Under the pieces are notes generated by a model. That model made no database searches. It was not told the DNA's origin and saw nothing but the letters and a program-made list of their open reading frames with translations. The translations under genes and the position numbers were made by a program. Of a stretch of DNA of 64,000 bases, positions 17,091-26,790 are shown piece by piece. This DNA comes from Albidovulum aestuarii (GTDB lineage: Bacteria > Pseudomonadota > Alphaproteobacteria > Rhodobacterales > Rhodobacteraceae). Each line of letters begins with the position of its first letter. Position 1 is the first letter of the stretch. Location of the stretch: assembly GCF_029961185.1 (NCBI RefSeq), contig NZ_JASBQQ010000006.1, forward strand, positions 202,162 to 266,161. Direction: 5' to 3'.

Positions 17091-18448
17091 TCTCCGATCC
17101 TGCCCAGTACATGGCCATCGCGCTGTTCCTCAGCTTCGTCGTTCTGATTTTCACCGGCTACCCGGTCGCCTGGCTGATGGGTGGGCTTGCCGTCCTGTTC
17201 ACGGCGATCTCGGTCCTGTCAGACACTTATCTAGACACGTTCTTTGGCGTCGACTGGGGGTACAGCTCCATCGTGATCGAACGCATCTATGCGGTGATGA
17301 ACAATTGGGTTCTCGTAGCCCTGCCAATGTTCGTCTTCATGGGCATCATGATGGACAAATCGGGCATTGCCGAAGATCTGATGACCGATCTCGCCAAGCT
17401 CTTTGGCCGGGTGCGCGGTGGGCTGGCGATCACGGTCGTGGCCATCGGCGTGTTGCTCGCGGCCTCCACCGGGATCATCGGGGCGGCGGTCGTGCTTTTG
17501 GCCATTCTCGGCATCCCGCTGATGCTGAAGCACCATTACGACGCCGCGCTGGCCTGCGGCGTGGTCTGCGCGACCGGCACGCTCGGCATCCTCATCCCGC
17601 CCTCGATCATGCTGGTTCTCATGGCCGACCAGATCAGGGTTTCGGTCGGTGACCTATTCATGGGTGCGATGCTGCCCGGGCTGATGCTGGGCGGGCTCTA
17701 TGGATTGTTCATCCTGATCTATGCATGGCTGCGGCCGTCGGCTGCTCCCGCGCCTAAGGATGCCGAGCCTGTGACCCTCGGCCTGTTCCTCAATGTGTTG
17801 AAGTCCACGATCCCGCCCGCGCTGCTGATCGTGGCGGTTCTTGGCAGCATATTCTTCGGCATCGCCACACCGACCGAGGCCTCGGGTGTCGGCGCTCTCG
17901 GGGCGACCCTGCTGGCGCTGCTGCGCGGACGGCTCAACTTTTCGGGCCTGCAAGAGGTGCTTCTCGGCACGATGAAGACGACGTCCTACATCTTTGCCCT
18001 CTTTGTCGGGGCGACGGCTTTCGCACTGGTCCTGCGTGGTTTTGGCGGGGATGAGTTGATCGAGGATGCGCTGACCAGCCTGCCGTTTGGTCCTGACGGC
18101 ATCGTCGTCGTTATCCTCTTTGTCGCGTTTTTGCTTGGATTCGTGCTCGACTGGATCGAGATCACATTGATCCTACTGCCGCTGATCGCACCAGTTCTCG
18201 TTGGTCTCGACGTCGATCTCATCTGGTTCGCGGTTCTCTTCGCGGTCACGTTGCAGACATCATTCATCACCCCTCCGGTGGGGTTTGCGCTCTTCTACAT
18301 GAAAGGCGTGGCACCGAAGGGAGTAACGACTTTGACGATTTATCGTGGGATCATTCCCTTCATGCTTATCCAGTTACTCGCAGTTTTGTTGATCTACGTC
18401 TTTCCAAGACTCGCGACCTGGCTGCCGGAGGTTGCTTACGGTCTATAG
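17087..18448 (+). CDS. TRAP transporter large permease, DctM family
   Basis: The ATG at 17087 overlaps the dctQ stop, giving 453 residues with about 12-13 hydrophobic segments. DctM motifs include LPMFVFMGIMMDKSG, AASTGIIGAAVVLLAILGIPLMLKHHYD, CATGTLGILIPPSIMLVLMADQ and IATPTEASGVGALGA. It is the ion-coupled transport core of the second TRAP system. It ends the operon; the 320 bp after it carry no gene and no obvious T-tailed hairpin. Confidence 0.92.
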   Translation: MISDPAQYMAIALFLSFVVLIFTGYPVAWLMGGLAVLFTAISVLSDTYLDTFFGVDWGYSSIVIERIYAVMNNWVLVALPMFVFMGIMMDKSGIAEDLMTDLAKLFGRVRGGLAITVVAIGVLLAASTGIIGAAVVLLAILGIPLMLKHHYDAALACGVVCATGTLGILIPPSIMLVLMADQIRVSVGDLFMGAMLPGLMLGGLYGLFILIYAWLRPSAAPAPKDAEPVTLGLFLNVLKSTIPPALLIVAVLGSIFFGIATPTEASGVGALGATLLALLRGRLNFSGLQEVLLGTMKTTSYIFALFVGATAFALVLRGFGGDELIEDALTSLPFGPDGIVVVILFVAFLLGFVLDWIEITLILLPLIAPVLVGLDVDLIWFAVLFAVTLQTSFITPPVGFALFYMKGVAPKGVTTLTIYRGIIPFMLIQLLAVLLIYVFPRLATWLPEVAYGL

Positions 18449-18771
18449 GATCAGCCGCGTCTGGCGACGTGTACCCCGGACGATGCAGACCAGGATCTGC
18501 CCAACCTCAAAGGTTTGAACCGCCACTCGCATTTCCCCGGCGAGTCATACTCGCGCGGGATATCGTCTTGTGGAACAGCTTAAAATTTCCTTTGTGCGTA
18601 TGGCCGAAGTGTGTGGAAGGCATCGGAGGGCACGGCGATCGCCCCTGTCCAGAATCTGACGGCCAATTCGACGATGAAGTATGTGCCCGTCAGCCACGCA
18701 GAAATGACCAAGACCTTTCCTGCTGCATTTCCGTGCTGAGTTTTGGGTAGTGTCTCTTTTGATGGTCGTTC
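18449..18771. other. Gap with no recognisable gene
   Basis: These 323 bases lie between converging genes. The only open frames are short and lack family features or ribosome sites. I see no tRNA, repeat or clear terminator in it. Confidence 0.5.
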
Positions 18772-19281
18772 TTAAGCCGGTTGAACTTGCGTTTGTGTCA
18801 GCCAGATGAGGCCGACAAGCAGGAGTGCGGCCGACACCGTTGACGCAACAGTGCGCACGGTGTTCCAGAAGGTCCAGCGCGGCACGTAAGTTTGCAACCA
18901 GTAGTCCCGCGTCACCTCTGTGGACAGGTCCTTACCCGCAAGCGCTTCGTTCATCGGTAAGTTGAACATGATTGTGACGCCGAAGCAGCCGATAAGGTAA
19001 ACGACGGCTGCCGACAGGATCAGCAGACCCGATGGACCGCTCAGATTGATCCACGCATACCCGGCCATCACGAGGGAAATGGCCGCCATGCCGAGGAATA
19101 GTGCCATGAACACCCAGCGGAACACTTCGCGGTTGATTGCCTGCATGGCTTCGACGCCGCCACTTCCGCTGGCAAGGGCCAAAGACCGCATGATGAAGTC
19201 GGAGAAGGCAAGAAAGACGCCCGCGACCAGTGCATATGCGACGATGGCGAATTGAAACAAGAAGAAGATGACAGGTGACAT
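18772..19281 (-). CDS. DUF1772-type integral membrane protein
   Basis: I chose the ATG at 19281, preceded by AAAAGGA at good spacing; the frame continues to 19446 but that part overlaps the upstream gene. The 169-residue product has four hydrophobic helices and the AGVFLAFSDFIMRSLA and FNLPMNEAL motifs typical of DUF1772/anthrone-oxygenase-like membrane proteins. Such proteins are of unknown function in bacteria. It follows a DUF4345-like gene and a metallo-beta-lactamase-fold gene on the same strand, forming a likely operon. Confidence 0.8.
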   Translation of the reverse strand: MSPVIFFLFQFAIVAYALVAGVFLAFSDFIMRSLALASGSGGVEAMQAINREVFRWVFMALFLGMAAISLVMAGYAWINLSGPSGLLILSAAVVYLIGCFGVTIMFNLPMNEALAGKDLSTEVTRDYWLQTYVPRWTFWNTVRTVASTVSAALLLVGLIWLTQTQVQPA

Positions 19282-19348
19282 GGTTCGGGTCCTTTTCGGG
19301 GGAAAGATGCGGCGAGAGCTTGGCTGTCCCGCCGCAAGGAAATGATGT

Positions 19349-19759
19349 TCAGCGTGCGGCAAGGCCGCCGACGGCTGGACCGGTGCCGCGCCGGAACGCG
19401 AACAGGCACAGCCCGGCGATCGCGAGTTCCAGACCCAGCGCGGCAAGGATGCCGCCTGACGGCATTCCGTCGATCAGAAGACCCAGAAGGCGGCCCGTCG
19501 GGAAGGCGAGGAAGATGGTCAAGGCCACTACGACCGCGGCCTGCCGCAGCGAGGGCGTGACAATCCCGGCCAGTATGACGCCTCCGAAAGCGGCAAGACC
19601 GGCACCGGGCGCGCGCAGTTCGCTCAGAAGGCTGGGGCCGGGACCGAGAGCGATCCCGTAGCTTGCGTAGAACGCCTGAGGGGCGATCAGGATAAGGGAG
19701 CCGATGCCCAGTGTGGTGATGCCGGCGACGCCGAGCGCAATCTTTTGTATGTAAGTCAT
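19349..19759 (-). CDS. DUF4345-like small membrane protein
   Basis: The ATG at 19759 (MTYIQKIALG) has AAGGAAA upstream and gives 136 residues; upstream in-frame extension to 19960 overlaps the next gene and is not supported. The protein has four hydrophobic stretches and the pattern GIGSLILIAPQAFYASYGIAL...ELRAPGAGLAAFGGVILAGI seen in DUF4345 proteins. Function is unknown. It sits between the DUF1772 gene and a secreted metallo-hydrolase gene, with about 67 bp to the former. Confidence 0.72.
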   Translation of the reverse strand: MTYIQKIALGVAGITTLGIGSLILIAPQAFYASYGIALGPGPSLLSELRAPGAGLAAFGGVILAGIVTPSLRQAAVVVALTIFLAFPTGRLLGLLIDGMPSGGILAALGLELAIAGLCLFAFRRGTGPAVGGLAAR

Positions 19760-19847
19760 GTGGTTTTCCTTGATTTCAGGTGGATATGAGGATCGGGGCC
19801 GCGCTTGCACGCGCGTCCGGGAAACCGGAGCCGGCCCGATCCTCGTT

Positions 19848-20903
19848 TCAGTGCATGATCGCGTGCAGAACGACGGTTTCGCAGTGACTGTCCGCCCATA
19901 GGTCGACGACCGAAAGCGTTCCGTCCCATCGGTCAATGATCTCCACCGCGCATTCGTCACGGATCTCTTCCATGGTCAGGCGGTAAGCGAGGTTGCCGTG
20001 CTGGAACTCGGTCAGTTCCATATGCGCCATGAACCGATCCAGAAACTCCGGCCAGATCCCATTCACGGTATCCTTGACGTCATGCGCGTAATCACGGGCG
20101 GTCTCGACATCCTGCCGCGTCCCAAGCACCGAGACATGGCCTGAAAGGAAATGCTCGAAGTTGTAGGACAGGAACGTATCGAAGCTCGCCATGTAACCTT
20201 CGAGATTGCTGGTCGCTCCAAAGTTCATGAAAGGCGCTTCGCCTGGTGTAATCGTATCGACGGCCATGAGGAATTTCTGCTCTGGCAGGTAGATCATGAC
20301 ATCCGTGTCGTTGGCGTGGAAATTGGCCGCCTGGAGCTCAATCGGGACGCCGCCAATGGAAAGCGACAGGGCTTCTTCGAAGGTCTCGTTTGGTGTCAGG
20401 ACGCCGCGCAAAGGATTACTGGCGAGGCTGTCGGCGCTGTCTTGCGCCGCGATGACCGTCAGCCCTTCGATATCGGCAAATGCAAAGCCCCCGCCATTGT
20501 GATCGGCATGCTTGTGGCTGAGCACGAAATGGGTGATTGGCACGCCCGGCGCGGATATCTCTATGGCCATCCTCAGGCGTTCGCCGTAGCTGGGCGGCGC
20601 GTCGAAGACGACGACGCCCTCATCGGTGACCAGAAAGGCGGATTGATAGATCAGGTCTGTCACGAAGAACAGGCCGGGCTCAATTTCGCTGACATGCAGG
20701 CCGAAATCGGTGTTGATCTGCGCCGCACGTTCCCGCATTGCAGGCAGTTCGGACGCGAAGTGACGGAAGCTATCGGGGTGATCGACTTCGGTGGAGATGG
20801 TGTTTGCCGGATTGTGCTCGTGGCCCACACCGGCCGTTGAGATGCCAGCTGACCCGAGGATAGCAAGGCAGGCAACTGCCGAAACGGAAGCAAAGTATCG
20901 CAT
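19848..20903 (-). CDS. Exported metallo-beta-lactamase-fold hydrolase
   Basis: The 351-residue protein starts behind AGGAGACC and has a signal peptide of about 24 residues (ending TAGVG), so it is periplasmic. The dinuclear zinc motif HKHADH is at residues 130-135, and further metal ligands are likely near the NFHANDTD and AVDTITPGE segments. Relatives include lactonases, beta-lactamase-like enzymes and alkylsulfatase-like hydrolases. It lacks an obvious quorum-quenching lactonase signature. Its neighbours are two small membrane proteins and a divergent AraC regulator that may control it. Substrate unknown. Confidence 0.85.
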   Translation of the reverse strand: MRYFASVSAVACLAILGSAGISTAGVGHEHNPANTISTEVDHPDSFRHFASELPAMRERAAQINTDFGLHVSEIEPGLFFVTDLIYQSAFLVTDEGVVVFDAPPSYGERLRMAIEISAPGVPITHFVLSHKHADHNGGGFAFADIEGLTVIAAQDSADSLASNPLRGVLTPNETFEEALSLSIGGVPIELQAANFHANDTDVMIYLPEQKFLMAVDTITPGEAPFMNFGATSNLEGYMASFDTFLSYNFEHFLSGHVSVLGTRQDVETARDYAHDVKDTVNGIWPEFLDRFMAHMELTEFQHGNLAYRLTMEEIRDECAVEIIDRWDGTLSVVDLWADSHCETVVLHAIMH

Positions 20904-21008
20904 GGAAGGTCTCCTCTGTTACGCGTGTGTTCAGAGGATTAGGCGAGTGGCCGCTGTCCGGTATTGACCCGACCGGCCAACTGTTTGACCGAACTTGCCA
21001 GATGCTGA

Positions 21009-22013
21009 TCAGAGGCCGAGCAAGACCTTTCTGTACGCCAAAGGACTGCGGCCGATCCATCGCTTGAACGCGCGGTTGAAAGCACTTTGCTCGGAAAACC
21101 CGGTCAGAAATGCGACCTCTGACAGAGAATACCGTTCGTCGCGAAGAAGCCCTTCCGCCAGTTCCTTCCGGGTTGTTTCGGTCAGTGTCCGGAAACTCAG
21201 GCCGTCGTCGGCCAGGCGGCGGTGGAGGGAGCGTACGCTCAGGCCAAGGCTGCGGGCGACATCGCCCATTTTCGGGATACCTTCACTGAGAGAACGCGCG
21301 ATCACGTCCTTGGCGAGCTTTTCGATTGTCGCGTCATCCACGACTTGGCGGAGCTCCCCTTCCAGATGGCTGTCCAGAAATTCGGTGATCCCCTTGTCTC
21401 CAAGCTTGTTGGGCTGAGCGAGGGATTCCGGCGACAGCAAGAGAGCATCGAGGTCCGAGCCGAATAGAACCGGGCACCCAAAGTAGCGTTCGTGGAACTC
21501 CCTCGTTCTGGGCGGGCGGTGCTTTATATGGACTTCAAGTGGCGCAAACGGCATTGGTGAAACCTGGCGACTGAGAGAAACTGCGCTGGCGAGTGTCGCC
21601 TCGTTCGAAAGTCTGAGGCCCAGTCGTCTCTCACCCGTTCTGTGCAGGATGAAAAGCGTGCCACCGTTCGCGGGCCGAAGCTCGTATTCGACCACGCTGG
21701 TCCAAAGACGGGCATACCTTTCGACTCTGGAGTAGGATCCGAGCAAGGTCGGCGCGGCCTTCCAGGCCAGACCCAATGCACCATATTCGTCAAGCTGCAT
21801 TGATTCCCCGGTTCGGATACCGAGATCCGTCACATCGATCATGCGGGCCATACGTTCCAGCAGATCGTAATAGACAGTGTCGACCAACATTTTCTTCGGG
21901 TCGATTTGTGCCTCAGGGTCCAACCCGACCGAGGCCAAAAGGCTGCGTTGATCAACGGCAGAGCCCGCCGCAGCGATCATTTTGTGCGCAAAGAGAGACG
22001 TTATGACACCCAT
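21009..22013 (-). CDS. AraC-family transcriptional regulator
   Basis: The 334-residue protein has an N-terminal ligand-binding domain of the arabinose-binding-like type found in OruR/ArgR-like AraC regulators, and a C-terminal double helix-turn-helix with SLGLSVRSLHRRLADDGLSFRTL and SEVAFLTGFSEQSAFNRAFKRWIGRSPLAYR. It lies upstream of the metallo-hydrolase gene on the same strand with about 105 bp between, so it may regulate that operon. Effector unknown. Confidence 0.9.
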   Translation of the reverse strand: MGVITSLFAHKMIAAAGSAVDQRSLLASVGLDPEAQIDPKKMLVDTVYYDLLERMARMIDVTDLGIRTGESMQLDEYGALGLAWKAAPTLLGSYSRVERYARLWTSVVEYELRPANGGTLFILHRTGERRLGLRLSNEATLASAVSLSRQVSPMPFAPLEVHIKHRPPRTREFHERYFGCPVLFGSDLDALLLSPESLAQPNKLGDKGITEFLDSHLEGELRQVVDDATIEKLAKDVIARSLSEGIPKMGDVARSLGLSVRSLHRRLADDGLSFRTLTETTRKELAEGLLRDERYSLSEVAFLTGFSEQSAFNRAFKRWIGRSPLAYRKVLLGL

Positions 22014-22287
22014 GGTGGAACTTTATCGCGCAACGCCGTTCATTTCACCCGGTGATCTGTTTCCTTAACCAAAGCGATCTCTCGCTGCGCAGGAAGCACT
22101 CAAACTGGTCATTCAATTGCTTGATTTCCGCAATTGACGCAGCGACCAGATCACCTTCCTTCACCACGAAGCTTCCCCGGTTCGGCGCCCGGCGGCACAA
22201 CGGTAGAGACCTCTCCCAATGCGATGGTCAGGTTGTGCTGTATCTGGCGGATCTCCTCACATACGTGACGGTGGAGCTTCGCGTCTA

Positions 22288-23178
22288 GTTTCGACTGTGT
22301 TTCAGGTCAGCCTCAGAACCGGCGATGGCGCGCCCTATTGGGACATCAACGGGCGAAAGATCACCCCGGATGCGATGTTGCGCGAGGAGCCGCAGCCCGA
22401 TCTTGTCATCGTGCCTGACATGCATTTCGACCCCAACGGCGGGTTGCCGGAGGAATGCGCGCGCCTGACGCAGTGGCTCCGTGACGCCCATGCGCGCGGC
22501 GCGATTGTCACGTCGGTCTGTTCAGGGGCGGTCCTTCTGGGCACGGCGGGCCTGCTGGATGGGAAAGAGGCGACGACGCATTGGGGCTATGCCGACATGC
22601 TGGGGCGGAACTTCCCCGAGGTCACGGTCTGCCGCGAACGTATCCTTGTGCCGTCCGGCGAAGGCCACCGGGTCGTGACCGCGGGCGGCGCCTCGGCCTA
22701 GGAAGACCTCATGCTCTATCTCATCGGGCGCTTTGCGGGCGCGGACACGGCGCGCCGGATCGCGAAGATCTACCTGATCGAGCCTCACAGCGACGGCCAA
22801 TTGAGCTATGCCTCGCTGACATCCGGGCGTCAGCACGAAGACCAGCTGATCGCCGATGCGCAGGTCTGGGCCGCGCAGAACTACGACACGCCGAGCCCGG
22901 TCGCCGCCATGGCGGAACTGACCCGTCTGACCGAGCGCGGGTTCCATCGCCGTTTCAAGAAGGCGACCGGGCAGGCCCCAGCAGATTATGTTCAGACATT
23001 ACGTGTCGAGGAAGCCAAGCAATTGCTGGAAACCACAGGCATGCCAATCGACGACATCGCCGCCGAGGTGGGATATTCCGAACCCTCGAGTTTCCGGGCA
23101 GCGTTCCGCAAACGTGTAGGCATTTCTGCCTCCTCCTACCGCAAGAAATGGCGAGCGCTCGCGCCAGTTGCCTACTAA
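22288..23178 (+). pseudogene. GlxA-type AraC regulator, broken by an in-frame amber codon and N-terminal loss
   Basis: Reading one frame from about 22288 to 23178 gives a DJ-1/PfpI-like domain (PQPDLVIVPDMHFDPNGG, VTSVCSGAVLLGTAGLLDGKEATTHW, RILVPSGEGHRVVTAGGASA) followed by an AraC helix-turn-helix (LTERGFHRRFKKATGQAPADYV, VGYSEPSSFRAAFRKRVG). A TAG at 22699-22701 interrupts it exactly where relatives have Trp in GGASAW, so a single TGG to TAG change explains it. The normal N-terminal 60-70 residues are not found in any frame upstream. The downstream part alone could still make a short DNA-binding protein from the ATG at 22711. Confidence 0.8.
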
Positions 23179-23593
23179 ATACGCAGTTGATTAAGCGGAT
23201 GGGCCGAAGAGGGCGCCGGTGGAAACGCCTCATAGGCATAGTCGCAAGATCTCCGTGCCATAGGCAGTGCCGATATGCCTTTCGAACCAGTTGGCGAGGT
23301 CGGCCCCGTTCCAGACTTTCGTCGAGATGCCGCGCGCGGCGGTGCAGTTCCACGAAGCTGCCATTCGTTCCCTGGCGCAGTATTCTCGACCCGCCAACGC
23401 CTGATTGCGGACCAAGCGGTCGTTGCTGCGCTTGGTACGAACGACCGCATCTCGCAGACTCATACAGCTATTGAGCCTTATTTTGGGGCCTGTATGTCTG
23501 ATTGCAGGCAGCGGGGCCCGCCATACGGAGTATTGGAGGTGGAGCATGCCGCGCGATTGGTGAGAACCAATCACCCGACGTACGATCGTGCCC
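23179..23593. other. Gap without a supported gene
   Basis: About 415 bases between the broken regulator and the end of the large membrane-protein gene. Several overlapping frames exist on both strands but none shows a domain or ribosome site. It may hold decayed sequence. Confidence 0.45.
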
Positions 23594-25930
23594 TCAGATC
23601 GGCAACAGGAAGCTGCTGACGAACCGCACAATCCCGCTGCCCGGACCGTCACCGCGCTTGGTTGAGCTGTCCCAGACCACACCGTCTCCCTTTGAAACGC
23701 GCAGGTTGTAGCCGCTGAAAAACGTATCGATCCGGGTGAGAGCCGCATGAATGGCAAAGCGCGACCCGCTACCCCAGGCAACAAGTTTCGGCATTGGCGC
23801 GGGGCGCTCTGCGGTTTCTTCGGGGCTCACACGTGCGGCCGCATTCGTACGCAGGATCAGTGTGCCCGGGCCCTCAGCGGCATAGAAGATCATCCGCCCC
23901 AGCACCAGCGTCGTAATGCCGAGCGAGGTTATGCGACGGACTCGAATACCTACGGACATTCCGATGAAATCGGGGAAGCGGAAGACCACGCGTTCGCCTC
24001 CCTTTAGGGTCCATGTGACGATCTCCGCCGGCTCATCAACCTTGAGCTCGGCGTCGAACTCGTCCGCATCAAGGTCCCTGTTGCCCTCGATCCGGTTCAT
24101 TGACCAGCGGAAGGCAAGGATGCGCGCGACCGGAAATCGGAAACCCAGTGGGCGACGGCGTGCAGGCGGCGGTCCTTCTAGCGTGACGCCCCAGCGGGAT
24201 ACATAGAACGCTTCCGAATGATCACGCGGAATGGAGAATACCTGACCGTGACGATGCAAGCCAACCGGGTCGGTGGGTGGCTCGGGCAGAAATTGCGCGG
24301 CTGTCTCCCTGGGCGCGAAGATCACCCGAGAGAAAACAATGATGAGTGTTTTAAGCAGGATAATCGCACTGTAGAGGCCCGACAGAAGTGCGATGTTCCG
24401 CCACGTGCGAAACGCCCCGGAAATGGCCTTGATGCTGGTTGATACGGAATTGTTCGCCGCGGCTTCCAATCGAATGAGCGCCGCGGATTCGCGGGCGTTA
24501 ATGCTGTCGACCGCACCTTCCGCCGGCTGGGTTGCGGCGGAGTGAGCCGCGCCGATCAGGTCGCTCCGTGTGTTCCTCATCATATCATTTGCGGCGTTCT
24601 TCAGAGACCGTTCGGTATTGCAGACCGGGTCGAGGAAGAAGCACCAACCTGGCGGGTCCAGAAGCGGCAGGTCGCTTTCGGGAAACCCGCTTTCCATGGC
24701 GACTTTCAGGTTTTGCGGGAAGTCCTCGATGGTTCTTCCGGCTGCAGCAGCATCACGGATCGCCTTTTCGTACTTCAATTCAGAGAAGCGGATCTGACGG
24801 ATGTTCAACGCAATCAGCGCAGCCTCTAGCGGATCGGTGGCGCTCGGGATTTCGACATCCCAATCGTCGAAATACTCTTGCCGCGTTTGAGGGGACATCG
24901 GTTCGCCATATTCGATGAACCAGTTGAACAACTCGGAACTGACGGTTTCGGTCCGGGCTTCGACCTCTGCCAGCACACGTGGCTTCAGCCAAAGGTTCGC
25001 CACTGCCCACCAAGACATCCCCGCCACGGCGAAGATCAGAAACATCGGAAACCAAAGGGCGAGGGATTTTCCCAGGGCAGCCCGGAAGGCGCCTTTCGGA
25101 AGGCTTTTATAGAATGGCCGGTTGTCACGAACCATTAGCCATAGCATCCGGATCATCACAGCGATCGCAACGAAAAGGAGGATATTGGTCAGGTTGGGCT
25201 GATACCCTGCGAAAACGGCACCCAGCAGAGAAAGAGGCTCTTCCCGCCACAAGCCAGAGAGGCGGAAGAAGAGGAGGTCGAACAGCAGCAGGGCCACATA
25301 ACCCTGGAAGCTGAGGGACAGGAGGTGCCCGTGCCGCAGGAAAAGATAGCTGCACCAGATTGCGAAGCCTGCATAAAGAGCATGCACGGCCATATCGAGA
25401 GGACCGCCAAGCCCGGCTTCATTGAATAGGTGAATCTGGGTCGACACCACGAGGAAAACTGGCACCGGCAAAAGCGGCCACCATCTGAGCTTCGTAAGGA
25501 CCAGAGCTGATAGAAGGGCCGCGACGGTCAAGATTCCGATCGCGGGATGTCCCCAGGGCACCTGTTCATAAAGGGTGATCGTGGCGGTCAGGGTTTCGAC
25601 AAGGCCGTCATTTACCGCTCGCCCCGGGTCCAGCACGAAGGCGTAGGAGGCCATGTAGGGTACCCAGCCGATGAACAGTAGAAGCCAAAATACCTGGCCG
25701 AGAAGGCTCTCATCTTTGGAAATTTCTTGCCTCATTGGGTCGTAATCCCTTTCAGCTCGACTGCCAGCCAACTTCGCCAAAATCCATATGCCACAGAAAA
25801 AGGCGACTATTGCAGCGCGGGCGCCGCCGGGCAATCGGAATCTGTTGAATAGCTGGCTTGCGGGACTGTGACGCAACAAAGCGTTGGATGTGAGGGCGCG
25901 CCAAACGCGTCCAGCAAAATCGCCATTCAA
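23594..25930 (-). CDS. Large polytopic membrane protein of unknown function
   Basis: The 778-residue protein has about seven to eight hydrophobic segments in residues 40-310, a long soluble, helical region (about 325-500), another hydrophobic segment near 510-530, and a beta-rich C-terminal half ending in SFLLPI. The C-terminal part (VTWTLKGGERVVFRFPDF, GPGTLILRTNAA, KLVAWGSGSRFAIHA) loosely recalls AIM24/TIGR00266 beta-repeat proteins; this is a weak match. No named family is certain. Codon use is less GC-rich than neighbours, which suggests horizontal gain. It has no operon partner. The start is uncertain; the first ATG is used. Confidence 0.7.
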   Translation of the reverse strand: MNGDFAGRVWRALTSNALLRHSPASQLFNRFRLPGGARAAIVAFFCGIWILAKLAGSRAERDYDPMRQEISKDESLLGQVFWLLLFIGWVPYMASYAFVLDPGRAVNDGLVETLTATITLYEQVPWGHPAIGILTVAALLSALVLTKLRWWPLLPVPVFLVVSTQIHLFNEAGLGGPLDMAVHALYAGFAIWCSYLFLRHGHLLSLSFQGYVALLLFDLLFFRLSGLWREEPLSLLGAVFAGYQPNLTNILLFVAIAVMIRMLWLMVRDNRPFYKSLPKGAFRAALGKSLALWFPMFLIFAVAGMSWWAVANLWLKPRVLAEVEARTETVSSELFNWFIEYGEPMSPQTRQEYFDDWDVEIPSATDPLEAALIALNIRQIRFSELKYEKAIRDAAAAGRTIEDFPQNLKVAMESGFPESDLPLLDPPGWCFFLDPVCNTERSLKNAANDMMRNTRSDLIGAAHSAATQPAEGAVDSINARESAALIRLEAAANNSVSTSIKAISGAFRTWRNIALLSGLYSAIILLKTLIIVFSRVIFAPRETAAQFLPEPPTDPVGLHRHGQVFSIPRDHSEAFYVSRWGVTLEGPPPARRRPLGFRFPVARILAFRWSMNRIEGNRDLDADEFDAELKVDEPAEIVTWTLKGGERVVFRFPDFIGMSVGIRVRRITSLGITTLVLGRMIFYAAEGPGTLILRTNAAARVSPEETAERPAPMPKLVAWGSGSRFAIHAALTRIDTFFSGYNLRVSKGDGVVWDSSTKRGDGPGSGIVRFVSSFLLPI

Positions 25931-26296
25931 AAAACGAGCCGAAAACCAAAACCGATGCGCAAGTCTACATCTCGTCGACTGACTGGGTAAGAGCCGTCCT
26001 CACCCAATCCAGTTTCGGCCTCCTGCGGTATGCGGCCCATTCCCGACATTCGAGGCGCTGCAGTTCGGGTCAGTCCCACCCAGCAGGTCGTCGAGATGTG
26101 AACGGTTACTCGTCAGTCTGGAAGAGACTGGTCTCGAATATGTAGGCATGCGTAGACATGGGCGCCAATCGGACAGCACACAAGATGTAGATTGTGGTGC
26201 GCACTCAAGCCGATACGGTGACAACTCGAACAGGGGTTATACTCTTCGCGGGATCTTTGCCCGATTCCGAGATAACTTTGCCCCGATGAATAGATG
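25931..26296. other. Gap without a supported gene
   Basis: About 366 bases with only short frames that lack domain features. No tRNA, promoter pair or terminator is clear. Confidence 0.45.
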
Positions 26297-26608
26297 TCAG
26301 TGAGTCCAAGCGCCCTTGCGGTCCGTGGCGAAATTCTCGCCGTAGCCTCGGGGGCGGATGTTCGGCTTGCGTTTATGAGGCTCGGTTACAGCATAGTCGA
26401 TGCCGTTGGATCTGGCATATTCCTCAGCAGCCTCGCGACTGTCGAATCTCAGCCTGACCTGCGCCTGAGTGTCGCCTGATCCGGTCCAGCCCATCAGCGG
26501 ATCGACCTCACGAGCTTCGGCCGGAGCGAAGTCCAAAATCCACTGCCGGGTCTTTGCGGTGCCGGACTGCATGGCATTGCGGGCCGGCTGATAGATGCGC
26601 GCGCGCAT
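26297..26608 (-). CDS. NDUFS4-like ETC complex I accessory protein
   Basis: The 103-residue protein matches the alphaproteobacterial family related to mitochondrial NDUFS4 (18-kDa subunit). It opens with [23 protein letters not shown], then [22 protein letters not shown], and ends [26 protein letters not shown], all hallmarks of the family. It is a soluble accessory subunit at the peripheral arm of NADH:ubiquinone oxidoreductase. It stands alone, away from a nuo operon, which is usual in these bacteria and supports the alphaproteobacterial assignment. Confidence 0.93.
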   Translation of the reverse strand: MRARIYQPARNAMQSGTAKTRQWILDFAPAEAREVDPLMGWTGSGDTQAQVRLRFDSREAAEEYARSNGIDYAVTEPHKRKPNIRPRGYGENFATDRKGAWTH

Positions 26609-26790
26609 GGGCTGTCTCCGTCTTGGTCCGTTTCCTTATCGTGAAAGAGGCGGGCGTTCGCAAGAGGGTAGCACCGCGACGGCGCTCTGAACCGGCTGCA
26701 AAACAGATCCGCTAAGCTCAACTTAACTGCTAAGAATAATTTGCAATCTTTTCTTTGTAATTTTGCAATTGCGACATTCCGAAAACGTGA

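Noticed and set aside
19848..20903. Quorum-quenching lactonase
   Set aside because: Zinc motif HxHxDH is shared by many families; no specific AHL-lactonase pattern is visible.
23230..23784. Minus-strand 184-codon frame overlapping the end of the large membrane-protein gene
   Set aside because: Overlaps a better-supported gene and shows no clear family or ribosome site.
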